Assembly (NCBI GenBank): GCA_011319805.1
Contig: SJRY01000266.1
Coordinates: forward strand, 248,001 to 312,000
Direction of reading: 5' to 3'
DNA length: 64,000 bases
Source of the DNA: Macrocybe gigantea
Lineage: Eukaryota > Basidiomycota > Agaricomycetes > Agaricales > Callistosporiaceae
This document shows, piece after piece, positions 31,489 through 42,747 of this stretch. The position numbers and the translations under genes were made by a program. The notes under the pieces are model-generated. The model did not search any database. It saw nothing but the letters and a program-made list of their open reading frames with translations, and was not told the DNA's origin. Position 1 is the stretch's first letter. Every line of letters begins with the position of its first letter.

Positions 31489-33338
31489 CTATGTTCCCTT
31501 CTCCTTTTTCTTCTTTTCTTTCTTCTCCTTCCCTTCCTTGTCCTTCTTCTTGTCCTTGTCTTTCTTCTCCTTCGAGTCGTTTGCATCCTGTTGCAACGGG
31601 CGTGAGATGAAAATATAATTCAGTAGACGAGAGCAAATCCATACCTCCGCAGCAGCAACAGCAGCAGCTTCCTTCTTAGCCTGTTCCTTCTTGGCCTTCT
31701 TCAACGCCTTTTTCTCTTCCTTCGACAGCTTCACCTTCTTTGGCGAAGGCTCTTCCTCCTCTTCGCCATCAACATCCATGGCATCGCTCCTCCTCTTCTT
31801 CTTTTCCTTCTTCTTCGGACTCGCCTCCAATGTCGTCAGAGCAGGGCCCTCCATATCCACGTCCTCATCCTCATCCTCCAAAAGGGACAGGTCTTCCAAC
31901 ACTTTCCGCATCGCCTCTGCGTTCTTTGTAGGCGGAGCACCAGTCTCAAAAAAGTTGAGACGTTCCTCTACCTGGGCGCGCAGTGCTTCTCCGAACTTGG
32001 ACGTGGGGTTGTCTATGAACGAATGGGTGATAAATAGTCGGGTCGCGTAGATGTGCAAGTTGTGACGAACCTGCGTAGCAATCTATTCGTGACGCAATTG
32101 AGCATTTGTTGGCCAGATATCGAGATATGCGGCCTTTGAACTTTGGTGGTGCTTTGCCAATAAATGATGAATGGTATAATAGACCATACTAGGGATGTGC
32201 CTCAGAATTGTCTTTGAGTGGACGAAGCACGTCTGCTTACTTTCGGAGTGTTTCCCTTCGTTTTCAGTGCTCTGAATAGAGCTTTTTCCGCTCCCAGAAT
32301 CTGCACCGTGCTAGCGGGGTATTTGCTCAGGTTGGTCAAACTGCCGGCGTGGCTGATGAGCCGTGCGCCGATGCGCTCGCCGAGTAGAGCCGTCAGACTC
32401 GGCGCGACGATGTTCATTTTCTCGGACAGGTACGAGATGAGGGACTGTCTGTATTCGGTGAGGGAGATCACGCGGGAGGCGAATGCGGAGATGTTGAACA
32501 TGTCGATTTCGGACAGCGATGAACCCATGGAGCCGCGCGCGGCATCGAGGATGTTCTGCGCGAGCGTCGCGTCCTCATCGACGAGGCTGGTCAGCTCAGG
32601 GAGCTTCTCGTCCGTCAACGACTCCTTGTCGCCAACAAACTTTGCGACGCGTGCGTACAGCTGGTTGTCCGGGACCAGACGAATGAGTTCCGGAAAGTGG
32701 TACCCGTACCATTCGCGGATGCGCATGGAGAAGAGGTTGACGTCCTTGTCGAGCTGGTCGAGCAGCGCGATGGCCTGGATGATCATGTTGTCGATCCGGT
32801 TCACGTTGAACTTGAGCTTGGCGCGCGAGTACGCGTGCCCGAGACCGAGTTGCGCCTTGGTCAGGTCGTCAGCTTCCAGCCCTTTGAGGAGCTTGGACGC
32901 GTGCAGGCGGATCCCGCGGATGTACTCTTGTGCTGTCTCCGAGACCTCGCAGCTGATGCCTGTCGCGGCCTTGATGTTCCCGGCAAGTCCGGGGTCGGAA
33001 ACGGCGAGCACGACGGCAGACGTTTTCGACGGTTTTGAGAGGTTAAGCTCGATGAGGTTTTTGAGGTGCTCATTTACGATGCCTGCGAAGTAAATGGGGG
33101 CACGTCTTCAGCACGCGGTAAAGGCTGACGTACCCTCTGAAACGTCGTGTATATTCTCCAAAGCCTGCGCTGTACTTTTATATGGCGAAAAGCTCATCAG
33201 CGATACCATTTTCCCGAACTTGGCGAGGTCCTTGATCGACTTTTGGCCCTCGACCGACTTGGAGGCGATCTCCTCGATGAACTTGGCTTCAAATATGGCA
33301 TATCCGGACGCCGACTCGAACAGTACATGTGTGATCAT
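31489..33338 (-). CDS. nop56: Nucleolar protein NOP56 (box C/D snoRNP core)
   Basis: NOP56 pairs with NOP58 and fibrillarin in box C/D snoRNPs that guide 2'-O-methylation of rRNA in the nucleolus. Exon 1 starts [20 protein letters not shown]. After a short intron come [20 protein letters not shown] and [19 protein letters not shown]. The NOP domain has [38 protein letters not shown] and the family signature [20 protein letters not shown] with [20 protein letters not shown]. The exon at 32054-32172 reads [20 protein letters not shown] and [20 protein letters not shown], and the tail is the expected KKE/D-rich one ([18 protein letters not shown]). LVPDN and GDKESL after HFPEL favour NOP56 over NOP58. 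There are at least five exons. No frame problems were seen. The introns are too short to host snoRNAs. Confidence 0.97.
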
Positions 33339-34890
33339 CGCGAAACGCGGTCCCGGGACAACTGGGAGACTGGTACAAACGATGGAGTACGACGAGGAAA
33401 TTGCAAACTTTTTTCACAGTCCGATAATGCTGAATTAGGAAATAATTCGGAGGGCTTCCGGCCGTCTCGTCCGGACACTCACGTCCCTTCGAGTCGAATT
33501 GCAGAGTCGCCCAAATATTGGAGGTGAGGAAGGGCTCGCAGTTCTAGCCATCTCACGGCTCATCGTCATCCTCCGATGTATACGCCTTGACGCACGCGAT
33601 GCAGAAGTGCGAACTTCACTTCTTTCTGGCGCTGTGAACGAGGCGGTGTATGTAAGCGCCAGACGTGCACAAAATGAAAGAAGCAACAGCGTCCAAATAA
33701 GCGGGGTTTCCTTCTGTTGGAATGCTCCGTGGGGACTCTGGGCTCCAATTGATCGCGAAGAGCACGTATCTGTTCGTGGCGAGATGGCCACAAAGTCATT
33801 CACGACCTCGACCCCGCCATTTCGTGACCTAACCTAGGGCGCTTATCGCCAATACATTCGAGCCACCCTGCCATTCGAGCAGATCCCGTGCCCATCGTTA
33901 GTGATGGTTTCGCAGTCTGTCTGATCCAAGCCGCTTGCTCCGAGCGCCTATCAAGAAATCCACAGCTGCCCCGAACGTCTTCGCATGACTTCCTATCTAA
34001 ATAAATCCTGACGTTCTCTAGCGATGATGAGGATGATAACTGGAGCGAATGGGACAGGCTCTTCTGTCAACTGATGCATCAAGCTTTGTGAGTGGGTCCA
34101 TGATTTCCCAGTCAACACTAGTGAAATTTGGTCTATCGCAGGCAAATCACCGGTCTCAGGGTATGCGTTCAAGGACAAATACAAATTCATCTGAGTGTTC
34201 GATCTGTCATTCAGGATGCGTACTTCTCTTGTACCCATGAGTGCTCCAGGAAAAAAAAATCAAGATTTGAAATGTAGAGTGCCATCAACGCATGGTAAAG
34301 GCAAGGACTGAGAAGTGCGGCGCTCAAACACGATTGCGTGCTCGACAAAGTGCACTGGAAAGAAAACTCGACGGTTGGAGATCAGAAATACTATTCATAA
34401 CAAGATAACATTCTGATTCTGTGGATTGCGAGACGGGACGGTAAATTATAGGCGAACAAGTAACTGAGTATGAAAAAGATAGAACGTAGCGCTTGATAGG
34501 CACCAGAATGGCATCACGTGCGCCTTAATGGGAAGTTAGATCGTGATCGCTTCCAGCCTCGTGGCGGCCAGCCTGGTTCACTATAATTCACCAGATACCA
34601 GTGCTGGGTCCTCCCGTTCTTGCTGCAGGGACCCCGAGGGACGCCTACGGACGTCAAAAGCCGTTGCATCTCGGACGGTCGTGAGCCTTCCCAATCGCTC
34701 GTGCCTTTCGAGTTGGGTCTGCGGATTGTCTTCCAGCTCGACACGAGGACGAGTGATCATATTCAAGGACACCTTTGGAACTCGTGGCCGCCTTCGCGCA
34801 GAGCCCATTTAATCGTCGCTATCGTCTTCTTCCCCTCCGCTTGCGATCCCCGCGCCACATTCCGTCAAGATTTGTCTCCCTGTGAAGCTC
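33339..34890. other. Intergenic, about 1.55 kb
   Basis: Holds the promoter of NOP56 (minus) and of the DUF6699 gene (plus), which are divergent. Open frames on both strands (for example 33435-33803 minus, 34620-35012 plus) lack recognisable motifs. Nothing else identified. Confidence 0.45.
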
Positions 34891-36524
34891 ATGTTCAAGT
34901 GGACGAAGAATCGGCCCAAGGACGAGCCGTCCACCCCCAAGCTGAGGCTTATGTCCCTCCCGGGCAGCCCTGTCGAGAGGCAACCCAGCAATCCCTGGCA
35001 TCCGGACCATAGTCAGATGCCGACGATGGCATCCATGCTCAACGATGTAATCCCCGAGAGCACGCCCAAGCCGTTGCCCTTGAGTGCGGTCCAGCCTGGC
35101 ACCGGCCCAGCGCCCTGGTCCTCGTCGAAGATGCAGAGAACTGTCTCGACTTCGCATTACGCTGATAGTGAGATCGATCGACGTTCATATGTCTGACTTA
35201 CCCGACATATTGATACGTTGTTCCCCTCTAGGGCCCCCACAGCCATCGCGGGTGGATCCCACATACTACGATAATCAGTACGCTGCACCGGTGACACAGT
35301 TCGGTCATGGGCAGGGTAGGCTTGCGGTTCTTTTCCGTGTCCTATACTCAAGTATTTATATCAGCAGTCCCGGTGACAGGCGAAGGGGTGGCCCCATCTC
35401 GTCATCGCGATAGAAGTATTAAATCGCTCATCTTCATCCATCTCATATCTCATCACCGCCATGATCAGAGCCGCTGAAATCGATTTTAAAGGGAGGAAAG
35501 GACTACAAACCTCAACCACAGGTGATGAATCCACCACCAACGAGTAAGTCACAGCACTTGTCCTTGTGGACTCGGCCTGACCTTTTTTTTTGTTCAGCCA
35601 CTGTGTATGTCGGATATCCAGAGAGGCGCAGGACTGTCTCAGAAAACTATCGTCCCGGTAAAGATTTCCTGCGTGCCCAGTCCTCCTCAGATGCTGACTT
35701 ATCTGAGAAGGAGACGAATTTAATCTTCACGCTAGGCAGTATTCGAGCCAGTACCGAGAATTGCATGGTGCCTACGATGCCCATGCACCTCCTGCACAAC
35801 CGTCGGAGAGCCGGCCCAAATATGTTAAGCCGTACCTCAAACAAAGTAAGTAACCGGCATTTCGAGGGCAATATATTCTGACGTCTCGCCATGGACAGGC
35901 GTTCCTCAAAAGGAAGAGGCCATTCATCTCAGCTGGCCGCTCGTCAGCTACCGCAGCAGCAGGAGCCGACAAAAAAATCCGCTCATGTACTTTGACGTCG
36001 CTTTCGACCCGACAAGGCCGCTCAACGTCCGTAAAAAGACGATCGGGGCGTATATGTCACTGACTCCCGAGGAGCTGCACCAGCCAGTCTCGACGCATTG
36101 CACTGTGACAGAAATGACGATTGTGTGCCGCGACACACCCTACATCACGTATATGGAGTGGTGGCCGATCTTCGCTAGGCGGAAAGAAGGCCTGCGCGTC
36201 ATAGATGTCTTCAAAGCCATCTACGACTGTTATGACCGCTTCTTGACGCCGGCCGAGTTGCATAAAATCGACGAGGCTTACCTCAGGCGCTGCGAGCGGC
36301 ATTTCCTGAAGCGCTGCGACGAGGCCGACGGCATCCCGGAGGTGAACAGGCGTCAGGGCATGAAGCGGGTGGATATGCTGCGCGGGAGCCGAGTGTTCGA
36401 CGGCTTGGTGCGGGACCGCGCGACGGCGACGTGGACCATGGTGTTTGACGACATTCACCAGCCGCTGAACGAGATGAACGGGCCGCCCAATATGTACCCG
36501 TACATGCCGATGCGCAGGTACTGA
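34891..36524 (+). CDS. DUF6699-domain protein
   Basis: The C-terminal exon (about 35900-36524) reads HLSWPLVSYRSSRSRQKNPL, MYFDVAFDPTRPLNVRKKTI, then PVSTHCTVTEMTIVC, YMEWWPIFARRKEGLRVIDV, FKAIYDCYDRFLTPAELHKI and a charged end to MYPYMPMRRY. This is the pattern of the basidiomycete domain DUF6699, whose function is unknown. The N-terminal exon (34891-35171) starts MFKWTKNRPKDEPSTPKLRL and is Pro/Ser-rich. Middle exons include PQPSRVDPTYYDNQYAAPVT (about 35240-35300) and a segment with NYRPGKDFLRAQSSSDADLS. The splice from exon 1 into the PQPSR exon is out of frame by one base as written (near 35172-35238), so the middle of the model is approximate. Confidence 0.72.
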
Positions 36525-38932
36525 TGCGCGATACCCTTCCTTTCATATCCTGGTTCGTCGATCCTTAGCATTTGACTACATGCAATCCTTAATATCATCA
36601 CTCACAGGACATTTACGACATTTGACGACTCAACTGTATCTCCACTTTTTTTCCTTCCCCGTCGCAAACCACGCACTCCTTCGCTCAATTGTATCACCAT
36701 CATCACTATGCACTCCGTTTATTCCGCGGGCTGGGTTGTAAAATTCCTTCATTCGCTTTGCCGCTTGTTCCACCATTCACGACAGTCATGACTGACTTAT
36801 GCCAACGTATTAGCTTTGTATTCTGTTTCTCCATCGCACCCCATCTCAGTTAGTATCGTCGTCGTAGCATCGTTATTGTTGTTGTACTACTTTCTTGTTC
36901 TAGCTCAGTCTCTTGTAGTTCGCAACGGAACCTAGTTCGCCCGTTGGGTTTTACTGTGAGTGCCAAAAGGGGAAGAGTGGATTGCATGTCCCACTCACTC
37001 GTTCCAGAGTGAAGGAGCGATGGTGTCAGGGGACCAAACCGCGGAAACGTGCAAGCACTAGAACCTTCTCTGTGTTGCACTTTACCCCGCACGTGTTGAA
37101 CGGTACAGATCATTCATGCACTCGTAGAATGGCCAAAGGCCCGTCAGTTGCACGAGGGGCAATCCCCCGTTCAAGACGGTGAGGGGGGATCTCAGAGTGA
37201 GGGGGGGAGTGCCACAGTAGCCGGGACAGGATCCGACAGACGCCCGGGAGGATTCTTCCAGAGTGTTCGAATTCCGTGAACGATCAAAGGGAGGCGTCCG
37301 TGAAATTGGGGAACCCGAAAACGGAAAACGAGAGCCAGTGACATGGGAAAGAAGACGAAGGGAGGCAGCGTTGAGGCTAGGAATGCAGACGGAATCGAGA
37401 AAATGGGGCGTTTCGCAGAGTCCGCGTGACCCTTCGAGCGTGGTGTCTTTTTTTCGCGTTGGCAGTGGAGAGGTTTGAGCAGATGACATTATGTTGGACC
37501 CAAGTTAGGATGTTCTGGCACGGCAGATTGGAACGCTCTCCTCGCCTCCCGTTTCGCGTCCCTGCCTGCTGTCCTTGAGGTCCTGTGACGAAAACGGGCC
37601 ATGGAGGGGAGGGTCGACGGGGATGTCGCAGATCGCCCTCTTTTCGAAGCTGCTCGCGGAGTAACATGCAATCCTGCCTAGAAGATGCATTACCCTTCGT
37701 TTCCAAGGGGCTCCACGCCACGAAAAAAGCTGTTTCGGAATCTTTGTCTTCTCTCTTTCAATGTTCACAACACCCCTCGTCCGATGAGACGCGATGTGCG
37801 ATACAGATGTGTATGTGACTTGTCTGAGAGCGGCACGCCATGTCCGGTCGGAATATCGTTATCGACGCCACTATGATGCGGAAAAAAAACAAGCCGTGTG
37901 GGTCTTGCATGAATCTTTACGACATTGTGAATTGTTCGGTCGGATGGGCCATTAAAGACTGCGTTGTCGTTATGAGCCACACGAGTCTGGCAGTAAAGCT
38001 TCCGGTTCCATCGTAAAAGAGTGGCCACCCGGATCGAGAAAGAAAATAAATAGAACTCTGTGAGGCATGGCGTTCTTGGCGGAGAAGAGGTCAGATAAGC
38101 TTGTGATGTGTGGCCCTAGGAAGGCCTTGCGCAAAAAAAAAAAAAGGACGAGCAGATCGGTTACCGTCGACATCAGAAAGTTCAGCACCACTTTTGACGG
38201 CACTCAAGTGATCAGTTCGCAAGATTCAAGGGTGACATCGTCCCGAAGAGAGTGTTCTTGTTCTCGATGAGAAGCAGAAGAAGCGAAAAGAGAGACTAGA
38301 GACTCCTTGAGATGGCGAATGCCGCACAAAAAAAAAGCTCAACCAAGGACCAAGCAGTTCAATGTAACGAATGAGGAGTGTATTCGGGGGCGCTACGCAA
38401 GCCCGCACAGCATTTGAAATGGGTAGCGTTGACAACAATTGAGTCATCGCCAATGCAAATGCGGAAACTTGAAAGATAGAGGTACACGTGACCGAACGCG
38501 TCGCGGTTCATGATCAAGAGACTGATTTGATTCATTGCTTGTCAAGAGCGGTGTATTGCTTATTATGCTTTTCTTAGATACAATATGCCAACGAAAACAC
38601 TACTTACGATACTGCAGCAAGACCATACAAGTACAGAAAGAAAGCAGACGCGTATCAATAGAATCCATGCAGTGCGACGAGAGAGAAATTAAAACATCTA
38701 CGTGAGCAGAGTTACTAAGAAACAAAGTGCTGAGAGGCTGGAGAATCGGGCATGTAACGCGAAGAGTAATGATGAAAGCGACGACGGAATGCGCAAAGCG
38801 AAGAGAAATGGCGAATAAATACGTGACATGACCAAAACGTAGGGGGTATATCCAGAAGAAAAGACGATATTTGCGTTCATTTTTTTTTTCCTGTGGTTGA
38901 AAGAAATGTCGAAGGACGATTCGCCGCAGGGG
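36525..38932. other. Intergenic, about 2.4 kb
   Basis: Long spacer between two convergent genes. It contains a G-rich run (37200-37207), an A-rich run (38137-38149) and open frames up to 135 codons (37082-37489, minus) that match nothing I know. I can support no gene here; untranslated tails of both neighbours are expected. Confidence 0.45.
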
Positions 38933-41900
38933 TTACGCCAGCGCCTCGGCACCCTCGTCCCAATCTTTTTCGGAATCCTCCCAACGCTCCTGCACACCGA
39001 ACAGTTGACCTCCACATCGTCACCGACCACCGTCGCATCTTCTCCCATCAGCGCTACCCTCTCCGAGCTGACCAAACACGATGAATGGAACACATGCGGG
39101 CAGATCGCATCCTCGCCTTCCTCCCGAGCTGTACGCGGCCCTCGCTGCCAGGCTTAGGCAGCGCACGAATCTTAACCATCTGACCGCCCACAGAGCCGTC
39201 AGCGAAAGGCTCCTCGTCACTCGGCCCCACGCCGCAGCTCATGTCGTCGCACCGTAGGCCTGCCTCGCGCTCCTTTTTCTCGACGCGCTCGCGCAGCGTC
39301 AGACCTGGCGCTGGCGGCAGCTCCCATTCCTTCTTCTCCCGCGGCGGGTGCGATGGAACGTGAAACGCGCCAGGGAAAAACATCGTCGGAAGAGGCAGGA
39401 AGCCGGGCGGGAAGACTTGCGTAGCCGTACCAGCACCTGCGCCCTGCTGCTGTGGTTGCCTTTGCCCTTGTTCTGCGCCAGCAGCGTTCGGGTCTAGGCC
39501 GGCAAAGCTCATGGCGGCCCATGGAGGGATGGGAGTCTGGCGGCCTTCGCTAGGTCTGGATGCGCTATTCCATCTCGGTGGCTCAGAAGCAGGACCACTG
39601 CCGGCGTGCGTTGGCTCCCTACTTGGATCGCCTGAAGCCGAGGTTTCCTGGTGATCTTGAGCCTCCGCGCCTTGTCGCGGTTGAGATTGTCCAGGTGTTC
39701 GCTGATTCGGCTCAGCCGCGCCCTGAGCCATACCCTCCAACACGGCTGTGGCATTGCGAGCGCCCAGTACATTGGCGAGCAAATTCCTGAACTCATTGTC
39801 CTCATGCGGCTCATTCTGATTGTCAGGTACATTGGTACCGGCAGGCTGAGCATTCCTTCTACCCGTCGCGCTCGAGCCCTCTTCAATATCCATCGGCACA
39901 TCTCCACTGATCGACTCTGAAATTGGCGTACCGGTGGACGAAGATGATGACGCCTGTTCCTGGTGTTCAGCGGGACCAGCTCCATCGGTCCTCGTCGCCC
40001 CTCCAGGGGGTACCATAAACCTCCTCAAAGCTTCTTCAATCGTCCTTCCAATTTCCGTCCCCATCTGGACGACGTTCTGCATATCAACGTGATCCTGCGA
40101 TGGCTGCGTTCCAGAAGGAGACCCGGGTAGTGCAGGTCTGTCCGACGGTTCCATCCTCGGGATCTGTGACTCACGTTGCGTTGTTCTATCCGTCTGCGAT
40201 ATGGATTGAGGCTGAGGCTCCCGAGAGCCGGAGCTCCAGCATCCTGATTTGAAGCATCTCGTTGTTGCCTCATCCTTGTCAGATCGACGAAACCTCCGAG
40301 CCGCCGAACCATGTCATTGAACATATGATCAAAGAAATCCAGCTCTCTCGGACGTCCCTCTTCTCCTTCAGCGCCAGGTCGCTCTGCATCTGCCATTTCC
40401 ACGTCCGGGGCGCCAGGTCCGGTGTCAGAGGTGCCATCCGGCGGTCGTGTCAAGCCGGGCACGTGCCCGCCCATAGGCATTGGGGGGAAACCGCCTACAA
40501 TAACATCGAATCCTACGGTGACGAAACCAGGAAGATCTAATGTGGGATTGGTATTGGGTTGATGGGGTTCAGGATTGACGGTGTTGGTGGACTGGCTGCT
40601 CTGTGTGGCTGCGGGTGCACCACCACCTGTAGGAGGAAAGCCTATAAAAACGCAAGGATGTATCCGTAACTGCGCCAACGATATAACAAATTCAAACTTA
40701 CCAGCATGCTCTTGACCTTGGGCTTGATTATTCCCATTACCCTGAGGGAAGAGGGGCACCGTGCGACTCAACGTGAATAGCGGCGTGAATTGGGGGATGA
40801 AAGCGGCTGGTCCCTGAGCGTCTTCAAGGGCTGGGCTGGGACCGGGCGAATCATTGCGATGATCGACTTCACCCTCCGCGACGTTCTGCGCAACCACAGG
40901 TGTTGCATGGTCGGCGTTACCGGTGGCATTGCCGGTGGAAGCGTTCGATGGGAATCTCCTCCTTTTCCATGTCAAATTCTCTGGGTCGATGTTGAACCTA
41001 CATGTCGGACACGTCGTTTGTTTCGGTCGGGAGAACCAGGGAATGAGACATGATGCGTGGAAGACGTGCGCGCAGGGCAACGACACAATCTTAGGATATT
41101 TGCGTTCAGGAGGTGTCAAGTTTGAAGAAGAACCCGAATCTTCTTCAGAATGAGAAGCCTGTGACTCTGGTTCTCTGGCGTGGACATTCTCGTCTTTCTT
41201 GCCGTCTCGCTAAAACCTTCTGCGTCCAAAAGCTTGTCCCAGCATATCGCACATCCCACTTCATCCCCATCTCCAACTCTCTCCAGGCGACGTACAAGTC
41301 CAACAGGGACTTCTTCTAGCGCATCGACAAGCCTCCTTGCTCGATCCGGGTCCTCCGGCTCCCTCGTGAGAGATTCAAGCAGACCTGCTCCACCTGGCCC
41401 TTGTAACAAGCTGAAGAGGTCCCTCATGCCGACAAGATCGAAGAGGGTGGGAGTCGGCGCTTGAGCGCCGGGGTGACCTGAGGTTGTCTTCCAGCCTGCT
41501 GATCCTGTGGATCAGGCTGAGGCTGATTCGGCGGTCCTTGGGCTGAGGGTTCAACACCGAAGTGGCGCACAACGGGTGTACCGTTGAAGTCCACCGTAAT
41601 GGCGAAGCTATTGAACACCGGTGGCATTCGCGGGCGGGGCCTCGTATCACGACTGGCCGATTGCGGAGGCGCTGGGGCATTGCGGGCATTAGTATTAGGG
41701 TGTGAGATACTTGGGTTGGCGGTATTATTGTTATTGTTATTGGCTGTGGGCGGGTTCAGGGCGATGCCGGCACCGGATAGGGGGGAGTCAAAAAGGCGGG
41801 AGGAGAAGCTCGGAAGCCTGCGCAATTGAGGATGCGGCTGAGGCAACCTGAGCTGTGAAGAAATACCGGGGGTTGTCGGGGCGGCGGTCAAAGATGACAA

Positions 41901-42332
41901 AGAGGCTGCCGACGAGTCTGCTGTCGCCGGCCGACTTACTCGCTGGGAAGGATGTCTCCGATCTCGCTCTTCATCTTCGTCTTCCTCCACTCTAGCACGG
42001 CGGGAAGAAGTCCGCGGTGGTGGCGAAGGCCGCCGCTCCGTCGGTTCTGGTGTAAACGTGTGAGGGTCAATCATGGGGGTAGATTCTTCAAATTGCGCTG
42101 TGTGCACAACGACTTCATGGGAGTCTTGCTGATCTTCCTCGTCGCTAGTGACTGAATCGGAAGAATTGGAGACGGACTGCAAGTCGGGAAGGGAGTTGTG
42201 GTCATCTTGCTGATCTACATCCATGTTTACGTCAGCGTCAGCGTCGACGTTGTTCTGCGCAGACGAATTGGATGAGTCGGTCGCCTGCTGGTTGCGAGTG
42301 ATGCCTCTGAGCAGATTTTGCAATGTCTCCAT
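38933..42332 (-). CDS. RING-type E3 ubiquitin ligase with a second Cys/His cluster at the C-terminus
   Basis: RING proteins recruit E2 enzymes to ubiquitinate targets. The chosen start is METLQNLLRGITRNQQATDS (42332); a longer frame reaches 42452. A disordered Asp/Ser-rich N-terminus is followed by LLQGPGGAGLLESLTREPED and the RING: GCAICWDKLLDAEGF, intron, then YPKIVSLPCAHVFHASCLIP and WFSRPKQTTCPTCRFNID, a C3HC4-type pattern. A Pro/Gln/Gly-rich middle follows. The C-terminal part has CDDMSCGVGPSDEEPFADGS, ICPHVFHSSCLVSSERVAL and VEVNCSVCRSVG, a second zinc-binding-like cluster, ending EGAEALA. As written this tail lies in three frames, and there is another break at 41470; adding one G or C at 41470-41473, 39123-39125 and 38980-38982 restores one frame. 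Divergent from the importin gene. Confidence 0.85.
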
Positions 42333-42747
42333 GATGGTGAGTTGAGAAATGAGGTTGCGGCTGTGAATCACCAAGCAAAAGCGGGCGAGTTGTTGGTCCC
42401 TGTTTGTTACCGAGTCTCCACTCTCGCTCCTGCTGGAACGTGCTAGAATCATGTACTATACGACAAGCCTTCTATACCCACTGTAACCGTAGCGTGGCAG
42501 GACGTAGCTGGATCCCGTCCAGGCCAGGAGCCTTGCGGACGTGATGTGATGGCTGTATGAGGGTTACCGTAGGCGGAATTAATAGGTCACATGCTTCGTT
42601 TTGACGCGACCCACGTGAGTCAATTTAAAAAATTTGAACCGTCTTTCTACCATCCCTTTCATCGATTCGATAATTTATACCCAAGTCCGTCTATTTCTCA
42701 TTATCTTTCTCTTCTATTCCTTATTGCTCTTAGGATTCTTGAAAAAA
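42333..42747. promoter_or_regulatory. Divergent promoter region, RING ligase / importin
   Basis: About 415 bases separate the ATG of the RING gene (minus) from the ATG of the importin gene (plus). It probably carries the promoters of both. A pyrimidine-rich tract (42640-42725, ctttctacc, tctttctcttc) just before the importin ATG fits a transcription start region. No specific factor sites are claimed. Confidence 0.5.

Noticed and set aside
32218..33093. Plus-strand open frame of 291 codons.
   Set aside because: It is antisense to the NOP56 coding exon, which matches a very conserved family along its whole length.
37082..37489. Minus-strand open frame of 135 codons in the 36.5-38.9 kb spacer.
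   Set aside because: Composition is not protein-like, no domain or exon partners are visible, and overlapping frames of similar length exist on the other strand.
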